Under the pieces are notes generated by a model. It was given only the letters and a program-made list of their open reading frames with translations, ran no database searches and was not told where the DNA came from. The position numbers and the translations under genes are program-made. Of a stretch of 5,535 bases of DNA, positions 1 to 5,535 are shown piece by piece (positions within the stretch are counted from its first letter, which is position 1; every line of letters starts with the position of its first letter). This DNA is from Acidimicrobiaceae bacterium (GTDB taxonomy: Bacteria; Actinomycetota; Acidimicrobiia; Acidimicrobiales; MedAcidi-G1), in assembly GCA_002699725.1 (NCBI GenBank), contig PACE01000032.1, positions 22,671-28,205 of the forward strand, in the 5' to 3' direction.

Positions 1-651
1 GCCCACGACGTCGAGACCTGCGAACTGGTTGCCTCACTCCTCATCGAGCTCGACGAGGGCCTGGACGACGACGAGGTCGACCGACTCCTCCGCGTGGACG
101 AGGAGGTCGAGGTCGACCCACTGACCACCGTCGACACACTGCGCCACCTTCTCGTCGAGCGCTACGGCTGGCTCGACGACTGCGACCTCGACGCACCCTC
201 CGGTCGCCGCTACTGGTGGGTCGTCTCCGACAACAACGAAGAGCCGAGACGCGCCGAGCACACGGTCCTCGACCCCGAACACCATGAGGTCGCCATCGAC
301 ATGGCCCACCGTCTCCACGCCCTGCGCCGGACCCTCACCGACCTCCCCGGCGACACCTCGATCGGGACGCTGCTCGTCGACCATCCCGGCCACGGCAACG
401 CCGTGAAGCGGCTTCTCGGCAGCGACCAACCCTATGGCGAGCCCCACGACAACGCCTGCGCCTCCGACTACCTCCCCCTCGAACTCCAACGCTTCCAACT
501 GGCGATGTACGGCATGGACAACTTCTCGCCGAAATCCACCGACTGGCTGCGGGTGACGCTCTTCCAGGGAGCGCCCCGCATCGACAACCTCAGCCCGGCC
601 ACCACCGACGACTGGGTGTGGCCCCCGCGTCCCACGGAGGGATCCCCATGA
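1..651 (+). CDS. Unrecognised acidic protein, C-terminal 216 residues (5' end outside window)
   Basis: Frame 1 is open from the left edge to the TGA at 649-651, so the start is probably upstream. A GTG at 94 is a possible internal start, but the 31 codons before it read like normal protein (acidic, helix-like, rich in Leu, Asp and Glu). I do not recognise the family. Visible features are a very acidic N-terminal part, a Trp/Tyr-rich patch (RRYWWVVSDNNEEPRR, about residues 69-84), many His residues in the middle, and a C-terminal stretch with DNFSPKSTDWLRVTLFQGAPR. There is no signal peptide or membrane segment in the visible part, and a cytosolic location is inferred. The stop overlaps the start of the dipeptidase-like gene by 4 bases (ATGA), so the two are probably translationally coupled and function together. 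Coding status is well supported by frame continuity and this overlap. Function is unknown. Confidence 0.72.
   Translation, partial: AHDVETCELVASLLIELDEGLDDDEVDRLLRVDEEVEVDPLTTVDTLRHLLVERYGWLDDCDLDAPSGRRYWWVVSDNNEEPRRAEHTVLDPEHHEVAIDMAHRLHALRRTLTDLPGDTSIGTLLVDHPGHGNAVKRLLGSDQPYGEPHDNACASDYLPLELQRFQLAMYGMDNFSPKSTDWLRVTLFQGAPRIDNLSPATTDDWVWPPRPTEGSP
636..641 (+). promoter_or_regulatory. Shine-Dalgarno site for the M19-like gene
   Basis: GGAGGG lies 6 bases before the ATG at 648. It favours 648 over the in-frame GTG at 618, which would overlap the upstream gene by 34 bases and add ten residues before the conserved N-terminus. Confidence 0.7.
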
Positions 652-1598
652 TCATCGACGGACTCGAGATCAACGACTGGAGCCGACCGGTCGTCGAACA
701 GGTTCGCTCCGGGGGCGTCGACGTGGTCCATGCGACCTGCGGCGTCTGGGAGGACATGGCCGGCGCCATGACCCGGATCGGATCCTGGCGGCACTTCGCC
801 CGCCAGAACGCCGATGTCGTCCGCATCGTCACCGACGTGGCCGGGATGGAGCAGGCGGTCACAGACAGCGTGCTCGGCATCCTGCTGGGCTTCCAGAACA
901 GTTCAATGCTCGGCGACGACCCCGAGATGGCCGGCATCTTCGCCGACGTCGGCATCCGGGTGATCCAACTCACCTACAACGTCGCCAACCACCTCGGTTC
1001 CAGCTGTTGGGAGCCCCACGACGGGGGCCTGACCCGTGTCGGCCACCGGATGGTCGCCGCCCTCGACGATGCCGGAGTCCTGGTCGACATCTCGCACGTC
1101 GGCAACGTCACGGGCCGCGACGCCATCGATGCCTCGGCCAACCCCATTGCCGTCACGCACGGCAACCCCGCCTCGTTCTGCCCGTCGGCCCGCAACAAGC
1201 CCGACGACCTCATCGAGGCCCTTGCCGCCCGGGGTGGCGTGATCGGCTGCACGCTCTACCCGCTGTTCATGGGCGGCGCCGACCTGCCTCGTTCCGCCTA
1301 CTGCCGGATGCTGGCCGACCTCGCCGAACAGGTCGGGGTCGACCACGTAGCCATCGGCACCGACGCCGTCGTCGGCTGGCAGCCCGACGCCCTCGGCTGG
1401 ATGCGCAACGGCCGTTGGGACCGCCCCGACAACCCCGACGAGGTGCCCCCATTTCCTCCGTGGCCAGACTGGTTCCGCGGTCCCGAGGACTTCCCCTCCC
1501 TGGCCGAGGGTCTCGACGAGGTGGGATTCGTCCCCGAGGAGCGCGACGCCGTGCTCGGCGGGAATTGGCGACGACTGTTCGGCCAGGTCTTCGGATGA
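648..1598 (+). CDS. Peptidase M19 / membrane dipeptidase-like protein with altered metal site
   Basis: The product has 316 residues, within the usual range for bacterial members of the M19 (renal dipeptidase, TIM-barrel amidohydrolase) family, which normally cleave dipeptides with two zinc ions. Visible family marks are GLTRVG (127-132), VDISHVG (146-152) with H150, AVTHGNPA (168-175) with H171, ARNKPDD (181-187) with the substrate-binding Arg equivalent R182, VAIGTD (234-239) with D239, and a C-terminal LGGNWRRLF. Not visible are the N-terminal HxD zinc pair of the usual DGHND motif (here DGLEIND, 4-10) and the bridging Glu, replaced by Gln in GFQNSS (Q83). From memory, a bacterial M19 subfamily shares this 'DGL..NWS / GFQN' pattern, so it is probably a subfamily trait rather than decay. 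The activity may be monometallic or not peptidolytic. No signal peptide is seen, so it is cytosolic despite the family name. It overlaps both neighbouring genes by 4 bases. Confidence 0.88.
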   Translation: MIIDGLEINDWSRPVVEQVRSGGVDVVHATCGVWEDMAGAMTRIGSWRHFARQNADVVRIVTDVAGMEQAVTDSVLGILLGFQNSSMLGDDPEMAGIFADVGIRVIQLTYNVANHLGSSCWEPHDGGLTRVGHRMVAALDDAGVLVDISHVGNVTGRDAIDASANPIAVTHGNPASFCPSARNKPDDLIEALAARGGVIGCTLYPLFMGGADLPRSAYCRMLADLAEQVGVDHVAIGTDAVVGWQPDALGWMRNGRWDRPDNPDEVPPFPPWPDWFRGPEDFPSLAEGLDEVGFVPEERDAVLGGNWRRLFGQVFG

Positions 1599-2161
1599 CG
1601 GTCACGGTCGCCCCCCGCGAGGTCGTCGACCAGGTCCACCGCGCCAGCCGCTCCCACGGTTGCGACCCCGACCTGGCCGACCGGCTCGCCACCGAGATCG
1701 CCTTCTGCGAGATCCACCACGGGGGCGGGATCGCCGCCTGGGTCGGTCTCGTCGACGCAGGCGACGGCCGCCTCGCCGAGGCAGCCCACGGACCGTTCCG
1801 ACTGGCCGCCGCCGAGGTCGTCGCACGCTCGACCGGCAGCGCCCGTCTCACGTTCGATCCTCCCCTGCCCCTGGCCGTGATCGCCCGCTCACTCCGAGAC
1901 CTCGAACGGCGAGGCGTCCGGTGCACCCCTGGCGTCGACAGCGCTGCTGTCCTCACCGGCACCGACCCCGTGCCCTCGCTGGAACTCGCCCTCGGGGAAC
2001 CGGTCCGTGCCGGGACCTCCCGGTCCGACGGCGCCTCGGAGGCGGCGTACCACGACGGCCTTCCGGTCGACCGCACACTCTGGCAGCGGCTCAGCGACGC
2101 CGCCGCCGACTTCCTCGTCTCCGAGGCAATCCTCGACGCTGCCCTCGAGCCCACTTCCTGA
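1595..2161 (+). CDS. DUF3726-like protein, likely partner of the adjacent Ldh_2 oxidoreductase
   Basis: This is a 188-residue protein starting at the ATG in the ATGA overlap with the preceding stop, with only a weak AGG (1585-1587) upstream, which fits translational coupling. The N-terminus (residues 6-50: a helix with REVVDQVHRASRSHG, then a second helix and GGGIAAWVGLVDAG) resembles the DUF3726 pattern, in which an N-terminal helix with E..V.KA.RG.G is followed by A..A..I.W...HG. The C-terminal GLPVDRTLWQRLSDAAADFLVSEA (155-178) resembles the family's 'VD..LW..L...A....VP.SE.SR' ending. This is recognition from memory, not a search. DUF3726 genes are commonly found beside Ldh_2 dehydrogenases, and one follows here after 23 bases, which supports the call. 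The protein ends in AILDAALEPTS where I would expect a SR-and-Gly/Ala-rich tail, so it looks diverged or shortened. There is no membrane segment and no known catalytic motif. Function is unknown. Confidence 0.68.
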   Translation: MTVTVAPREVVDQVHRASRSHGCDPDLADRLATEIAFCEIHHGGGIAAWVGLVDAGDGRLAEAAHGPFRLAAAEVVARSTGSARLTFDPPLPLAVIARSLRDLERRGVRCTPGVDSAAVLTGTDPVPSLELALGEPVRAGTSRSDGASEAAYHDGLPVDRTLWQRLSDAAADFLVSEAILDAALEPTS

Positions 2162-2172
2162 TAGCGGCCGGC

Positions 2173-2177
2173 AAGGA
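2173..2177 (+). promoter_or_regulatory. Shine-Dalgarno site for the Ldh_2 gene
   Basis: AAGGA lies 7 bases before the GTG at 2185. It decides the start, because the reading frame is open far upstream (to about 1660) but there encodes only Arg/Pro-rich shadow sequence. Confidence 0.6.
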
Positions 2178-2184
2178 CTCGGAC

Positions 2185-3171
2185 GTGACCCAGGTATCGC
2201 TCGACACCATCGAGTCGACGACCCACCGGGCGCTGGTGCGCCACGGGTGCCGAGACGACATCGCCGTACACGTCGCCAACGCCGTCCGGGTCGCCGAAAG
2301 TAACGGCAACCGGATCTGCGGCCTCTACTACCTCGAGAGCTATTGCCGGCAACTCGAGACGGGCCGCATCGACGGCGACGTCGACCCGGTCGTGTCGGTC
2401 GACCGCCCCGGCACCGTACGCGTGGACGGACGACTCGGGTTCGCCCAGTCGGCGTTCGCCGCCGCCTTCCCACACGCCGTCGCCTCGGCCCGCTCCAACG
2501 GGATCTGCGGACTCTCCGTCGAGCACACCCACACCTGCACCTCGCTCGGCTACTTCACCGAGCAGTTCGCCCGCGAGGGCCTGCTGGGCATCGGTGCCAC
2601 GAACGCAACGCCACGGGTTGCGCCACCCGGCGGTTCGAGGGCGGTACTCGGCACCAACCCGTTCGCCATGGCCGTGCCTGACGGGGAGGGCGGGATCGCC
2701 TTCCAGTTCGACTTCAGCACCAGCGCCGTCGCACTCGGCAAGATCACCATGGCGGCGGCGGCCGGCGAGGAGATCCCGTCGGGGTGGGCGGTTGACTCCG
2801 AGGGCAACCCGACGACCGACCCCGATGCGGCGCTCGACGGCTCGCTGCTCTCGGCCGGTGGCTACAAGGGCTACGGCCTCGGCCTGATGGTCGAGGTCCT
2901 CGCCGCCGGGCTGACCGGCTCACGCCTCAGCGTCGACGTCCCCCCGCTCAAGTCCCCCGAGGGTCCACCCCACGACCTCGGCCAGTTCTACGTGGTCATC
3001 GACCCATCGGGCTACAGCGGCGACGGCTTCACCGAGCGCCTGACCACCCTGGCTGCCACGATCGCCGAGCAGCCGGGTGCCCGCCTACCGGGGGCCGGAC
3101 GCGAGGCGCCTGACAACGTCGACCTGGAACCAGGCCTCTGGGAAGCCACACAGGCACTCGCCGGCGACTGA
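2185..3171 (+). CDS. Ldh_2 family (malate/L-lactate dehydrogenase-like) NAD(P)-dependent oxidoreductase
   Basis: The GTG start gives 328 residues, normal for the family (about 330-350). Ldh_2 enzymes reduce 2-oxo or cyclic imino acids with NAD(P)H. Examples are malate, sulfolactate, ureidoglycolate and 2,3-diketogulonate dehydrogenases, and piperideine/pyrroline-2-carboxylate reductases. Visible motifs are HTCTSLGYF (116-124), NATPRVAPPGGSRAVLGTNP (140-159, dinucleotide-binding region), FDFSTSAVALGKI (175-187), IPSGWAVDSEGNPTTDP (197-213) and GGYKGYGLGLMVEVLAAGLTG (225-245, cut here only by description). These make the family certain. The usual SHG catalytic-His motif near residue 44 reads ICG (44-46), with Cys45 in the His position. 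The His of the common HFG motif is also not conserved (TCT, 117-119, after H116). The substrate therefore cannot be assigned. The gene lies in an apparent operon with DUF3726-like and SnoaL-like genes. A cytosolic location is inferred. Confidence 0.92.
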   Translation: MTQVSLDTIESTTHRALVRHGCRDDIAVHVANAVRVAESNGNRICGLYYLESYCRQLETGRIDGDVDPVVSVDRPGTVRVDGRLGFAQSAFAAAFPHAVASARSNGICGLSVEHTHTCTSLGYFTEQFAREGLLGIGATNATPRVAPPGGSRAVLGTNPFAMAVPDGEGGIAFQFDFSTSAVALGKITMAAAAGEEIPSGWAVDSEGNPTTDPDAALDGSLLSAGGYKGYGLGLMVEVLAAGLTGSRLSVDVPPLKSPEGPPHDLGQFYVVIDPSGYSGDGFTERLTTLAATIAEQPGARLPGAGREAPDNVDLEPGLWEATQALAGD

Positions 3172-3172
3172 G

Positions 3173-3177
3173 GGAGG
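3173..3177 (+). promoter_or_regulatory. Shine-Dalgarno site for the SnoaL-like gene
   Basis: GGAGG starts 2 bases after the preceding TGA and lies 5 bases before the ATG at 3183. It is the strongest ribosome binding site in the window. Confidence 0.75.
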
Positions 3178-3182
3178 ATCCC

Positions 3183-3629
3183 ATGGACAGCGCCACGGCC
3201 ATCACCAACCTGCTCCACCGGTATGCCGAGTTGTTCGATGCCGGCAACCACGAGGCCTGTGCCGACCTGTTCGCAAACGCCCGGATCGTCCTCGATCCGA
3301 ACGCCCCCCTCGTGGTCGACCGTGACGGGCTACTGGACGTCTGGCGATCGATCGTGATCCTCCACGAAGACGGCACACCGCGCACGCAGCACGTGGTGAC
3401 CAACCCGATCCTCGACATCGACGAGGTATCCGGCACCGCCACGTGCCGCAGCGCCTACACCGTGCTCCAGCAGGTCGACGACGGACCGCTGCAGACCGTG
3501 GCCGCAGGCCGCTACCACGACCGCTTCGAACGTGTGGACGGCGAGTGGCGGTTCAGCGAACGCGACTACTCGCGACTCGACCTCGTCGGCGACGTGGGCC
3601 AGCACCTGCGCAGCATTCCCCGACCCTGA
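3183..3629 (+). CDS. SnoaL-like / NTF2-fold small protein (SnoaL_4 type)
   Basis: The product has 148 residues, the usual length for one NTF2-like domain (an alpha+beta cone used by dehydratases, isomerases and dioxygenase beta subunits). The N-terminal helix AITNLLHRYAELFDAGNHEACADLFA (6-31), the central TQHVVTNPILDID (68-80) and the C-terminal AAGRYHDRFERVDGEWRFSERDYSRLDLVGD (107-137), ending in a GDxxxHL pattern, are typical of the SnoaL_4 group. Y14, D19 and H70 fall at positions like the Tyr/Asp/His of dehydratases of this fold (for example bile acid 7-dehydratase BaiE). The further Asp/Arg partners cannot be placed confidently, so catalysis is possible but unproven. It is the last gene of the plus-strand run, 11 bases after the oxidoreductase, and is probably co-transcribed with it. 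The substrate is unknown; a role in the same small-molecule pathway is inferred from position. Confidence 0.87.
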   Translation: MDSATAITNLLHRYAELFDAGNHEACADLFANARIVLDPNAPLVVDRDGLLDVWRSIVILHEDGTPRTQHVVTNPILDIDEVSGTATCRSAYTVLQQVDDGPLQTVAAGRYHDRFERVDGEWRFSERDYSRLDLVGDVGQHLRSIPRP

Positions 3630-3635
3630 GTCCTG

Positions 3636-3649
3636 CCCGGATCGTCGGG
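3636..3649. terminator. Small GC hairpin between convergent genes (possible weak bidirectional terminator)
   Basis: CCCGG-ATCG-TCGGG can form a stem of four G-C pairs plus one G-T pair around a 4-base loop. It lies in the 21 bases between the two convergent stop codons. There is no T tract on either side, so it is not a classical intrinsic terminator. The position is suggestive and the structure is weak. Confidence 0.22.
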
Positions 3650-3650
3650 A

Positions 3651-4280
3651 TCAACCCTCGACGACGGCAGCGTGCGCCGTGATCCGCCTGGCATCGCCGC
3701 TGTCGCCCGCCAACCAGTGGCGGCGGCAGCGCAGTTCGTACGCGATCTGGTGGTCGTCGGGGTCGTCCACGAGGAACAGTTCGCCGTCATAGACCTGCTC
3801 GCCATCGACCACGCGGGCGTTGTGGGTGGCCCGCTCGCCACACCAGCAGCGGGCCTCGACCTGGATCTCGGCAGATTCGTCGGACAACTCGAGGAGCCGC
3901 TTCGTGCCCTCGAACAACTCCCCCTGGAAGGATGTGAGGAGACCGAAGGCGAAGACGTCGGCACCCAACTCGTCGACGACCCGCGCCAGTTGGCCGACCT
4001 GGACGGCGGTGTAGAACTGTGCCTCGTCGCAGACGACGTAGTCGAGGCTGCCGTGGCGCTTGACCATCGCCAGCGCCAACTCGTAGAGGTCGAGCCGTGG
4101 GCCCACCTCGACGGCATCGGCCGAGACGCCCAGGGCGCTCGACACCTTGCCGTCGGCCCGGTCGAGTTGGCTGCACAACAGGCCGTTGAGCCCGCGGGAC
4201 GACAGATTGTGGTGGATCTGGAGGGCGAGCGTGCTCTTGCCCGACCCCATGGTCCCGTACGAGAAGCGCAGCCTGGCCAT
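3651..4280 (-). CDS. tdk: Thymidine kinase (TK1 type)
   Basis: This 209-residue TK1-family thymidine kinase phosphorylates thymidine (and usually deoxyuridine) with ATP in the salvage route to dTTP. The start at 4280 gives MARLRFSYGTMGSGKS, matching the usual N-terminus, with the P-loop at 9-16 (K15, S16). The longer frame back to 4370 would overlap nrdJ and adds no conserved sequence. Other marks are CDEAQF (84-89) with E86 as the expected catalytic base, FGLLTSFQGELFEGTKRLLE (112-131, the TK1 signature and lasso region) and a structural zinc site made by C145, C147, C185 and H188. THNARVVDGEQVYDG (152-166) matches the thymidine-binding lasso segment. The gene follows nrdJ after 16 bases, so both probably come from one transcript and supply deoxynucleotides together. 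The ribosome binding site is weak (GGGG in the gap), so it probably depends on coupling to nrdJ translation. Confidence 0.96.
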   Translation of the reverse strand: MARLRFSYGTMGSGKSTLALQIHHNLSSRGLNGLLCSQLDRADGKVSSALGVSADAVEVGPRLDLYELALAMVKRHGSLDYVVCDEAQFYTAVQVGQLARVVDELGADVFAFGLLTSFQGELFEGTKRLLELSDESAEIQVEARCWCGERATHNARVVDGEQVYDGELFLVDDPDDHQIAYELRCRRHWLAGDSGDARRITAHAAVVEG

Positions 4281-4299
4281 CAGGCGCCCCGCTGCATCA
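4278..4299 (-). other. nrdJ-tdk junction: TGATG, 5-codon mini-ORF, TGATG
   Basis: Read on the minus strand, the nrdJ stop TGA (4299-4297) overlaps an ATG (4297-4295). This ATG opens a five-codon frame (MQRGA) whose TGA (4282-4280) overlaps the tdk ATG (4280-4278). The gap has only a weak GGGG as a Shine-Dalgarno candidate. The arrangement could let terminating ribosomes restart stepwise and couple tdk to nrdJ. It could equally be chance, since the mini-ORF is very short. Confidence 0.35.
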
Positions 4300-5535
4300 C
4301 GAACACCCGCTGGTGGCACCGCAGTCGGTGCAGACGAAGCACGAGCCGGCCCGGCGCATGGAAATACCACAGGTCATGCAGAGCGGGGCATCGGATGACG
4401 AGCCCGGAGACAGGTGGGCGGCGAACTGGGCGACGGACGGCACCGACGGCGGGTCGGGCGGCATGTCGTGGCCCTGCCTCGTCTCTGTGGCGGTCTCCTC
4501 GACGCCGGGGAGGGTGGGCTGTGTGCGCTCATCGGTGGTGAGGATGTTGAGTTCGGCCCGCTCGTCGGGCGTGAGGTACTCGACCGCCAGGCGACGGAAC
4601 AGGTAGTCGATAATGCTCGTCGAGATCCGCAGGTCGGGATCGTCGGTCATGCCGGCCGGTTCGAAGCGCATGCCCGTGAACGCCTCGACGAACGCACGCA
4701 GGGGCACGCCGTACTGGAGGCCGTGGCTGAGGGAGATGGCGAAGGCATCCATGATCCCAGCCATGGTCGAGCCCTGCTTCGAAACCCTCACGAAGATCTC
4801 GCCGGGCTTACCATCCTCGTACTCGCCAACGGTCACGAAGCCCTTGCAGTCGGCGACCCGGAACTCGAACGTGAGCGAGCGCCGGGACCGCGGCAGGCGT
4901 CGACGCACCGGCTCGGGCAGGACGGCCGCAGCGAGCACCTCGGCCATCGCGGCCTGCGGTCGGGTGGCCTCGTTGCCCGATGCGAGGGGTTGGGCGACCT
5001 TGCAGTTGTCGCGGTAGATGGCGACCGCCTTGAGGCCGAGGCGCCACGACTCGAAGTAGAGCTCCTCGACATCGTCGACCGAGACGTCCTCGGGCATGTT
5101 GCAGGTCTTGGAGATGGCGCCCGACAGGAACGGCTGGACGGCTCCCATCATGCGGATGTGTCCCATGTGATGGATGACGTGGTCGCCCATCGAGGTGGCG
5201 AACACATCGGCGTGCCGGGGCTCGAGGTCGGCGCATCCGGCAACCGAGTGCTCCCGGTCGATGTGGTCGATGATCGCCGCCACCGACTCGTCGTCGTAAC
5301 CGAGCCGCTCGAGCGCCCGGGGAACGGTCCGGTTGACGATCGACATCGTGCCGCCGCCGACCAGGCGCTTGGTCTTGACGAGGCCCAGGTCGGGTTCGAT
5401 ACCGGTGGTGTCGCAGTCCATGAGAAGGCCGATGGTGCCGGTGGGCGCCAGCACGGTGGCCTGGCTGTTGCGGACTCCGACCCGTTGGGCCAGGGCACAG
5501 ACCTCGAACCACGCCTCCCGCCCGGCCTCGACGAG
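4297..5535 (-). CDS. nrdJ: Vitamin B12-dependent (class II) ribonucleotide reductase, C-terminal 412 residues
   Basis: The frame is open from the right edge to the TGA at 4299-4297, so the N-terminal part (roughly half or more of a protein of usually about 900 or more residues) is missing. The visible GTG at 5454 is internal. NrdJ makes deoxyribonucleotides using adenosylcobalamin. In numbering from the window edge, evidence includes APTGTIGLLMDCDTTGIEPD (30-49; PTGTI is a conserved barrel motif of the RNR catalytic subunit), VKTKRLVGGG (53-62), HHMGHIRMMGAVQPFLSGAI (122-141) and LGLKAVAIYRDN (166-177). A TSCPD-type domain follows at about 218-320 (GEYEDGKPGEIFVRVSKQGS is its core), then a flexible Pro/Glu/Ser-rich linker (about 321-381). 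The tail holds six cysteines: C386, C389, C399, C402, C405 and C411. Such tails carry the dithiol that re-reduces the active site and may bind zinc. The radical-site cysteines lie outside the window. tdk follows directly downstream. Confidence 0.96.
   Translation of the reverse strand, partial: LVEAGREAWFEVCALAQRVGVRNSQATVLAPTGTIGLLMDCDTTGIEPDLGLVKTKRLVGGGTMSIVNRTVPRALERLGYDDESVAAIIDHIDREHSVAGCADLEPRHADVFATSMGDHVIHHMGHIRMMGAVQPFLSGAISKTCNMPEDVSVDDVEELYFESWRLGLKAVAIYRDNCKVAQPLASGNEATRPQAAMAEVLAAAVLPEPVRRRLPRSRRSLTFEFRVADCKGFVTVGEYEDGKPGEIFVRVSKQGSTMAGIMDAFAISLSHGLQYGVPLRAFVEAFTGMRFEPAGMTDDPDLRISTSIIDYLFRRLAVEYLTPDERAELNILTTDERTQPTLPGVEETATETRQGHDMPPDPPSVPSVAQFAAHLSPGSSSDAPLCMTCGISMRRAGSCFVCTDCGATSGCS

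Noticed and set aside
618..647. GTG at 618 as the start of the M19-like gene
   Set aside because: The ATG at 648 has a well-spaced GGAGGG and the ATGA overlap, and it begins directly at the conserved IIDG.
1007..1594. In-frame upstream extension of the DUF3726-like gene
   Set aside because: It translates to an Arg/His/Pro-rich string overlapping the M19-like gene. The ATGA overlap at 1595 gives a natural start.
1660..2184. In-frame upstream extension of the Ldh_2 gene, suggesting a fusion protein
   Set aside because: The extension is Arg/Pro-rich and is the shadow of the DUF3726-like gene in another frame. A good Shine-Dalgarno site and the normal family N-terminus place the start at 2185.
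1267..2532. Long minus-strand open frame opposite genes 2-4
   Set aside because: Its translation is Arg/Ser/Pro-rich low-complexity sequence with no family motif, and it lies opposite three well-supported genes. Long antisense frames are expected in GC-rich DNA.
4281..4370. Longer start for thymidine kinase
   Set aside because: It would overlap nrdJ by over 70 bases and add a Pro/Ala-rich stretch before the conserved MARLRFSYGT start.
3672..4541. Plus-strand 289-codon frame opposite tdk and the end of nrdJ
   Set aside because: It is the complementary shadow of two certain genes (an Asp/Val/Leu-rich mirror of their codons), with no recognisable motif.
1..5535. Mobile element, CRISPR array, tRNA/rRNA, toxin-antitoxin or phage defence genes
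   Set aside because: No inverted or direct repeat pair, transposase or integrase motif, regularly spaced repeat or structural RNA was seen on either strand, and there is almost no non-coding space.

Overview
The window is GC-rich, packed with genes, and reads as a bacterial chromosome segment. High-GC codon use, a class II (vitamin B12-dependent) ribonucleotide reductase and a TK1-type thymidine kinase suggest an actinobacterium, possibly an Acidimicrobiia-like environmental lineage. That placement is an inference from style, not from a marker gene. No RNA gene, mobile element, CRISPR array or long intergenic region is visible. The largest gap between genes is 23 bases, so any promoters probably lie outside the window.

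Plus strand, 1-3629: five genes run in one direction and look like a single operon. They are (1) the 3' part of an unrecognised acidic protein, (2) a peptidase M19 / membrane dipeptidase-like protein, (3) a small DUF3726-like protein, (4) an Ldh_2 family (malate/L-lactate dehydrogenase-like) NAD(P)-dependent oxidoreductase, and (5) a SnoaL/NTF2-fold protein. Genes 1/2 and 2/3 overlap by 4 bases (ATGA). Genes 3/4 and 4/5 are separated by 23 and 11 bases with good Shine-Dalgarno sites. The set looks like a small catabolic cassette: a hydrolase-fold enzyme, a 2-oxo/imino-acid reductase with its usual small partner, and a dehydratase/isomerase-fold protein. Its substrate cannot be read from the sequence. 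Two of the enzymes appear to lack residues normally considered catalytic: metal ligands in the M19 protein and the active-site His in the Ldh_2 protein.

Minus strand, 5535-3651: the C-terminal 412 residues of NrdJ (the gene enters from the right edge) are followed after 16 bases by thymidine kinase (tdk). The two form a deoxynucleotide-supply pair, joined by an unusual TGATG-spacer-TGATG junction. The two transcription units converge at 3630-3650 with only 21 bases between stop codons.

The most interesting content is the five-gene plus-strand cassette, which resembles no named pathway I can confirm. The nrdJ-tdk side is housekeeping.
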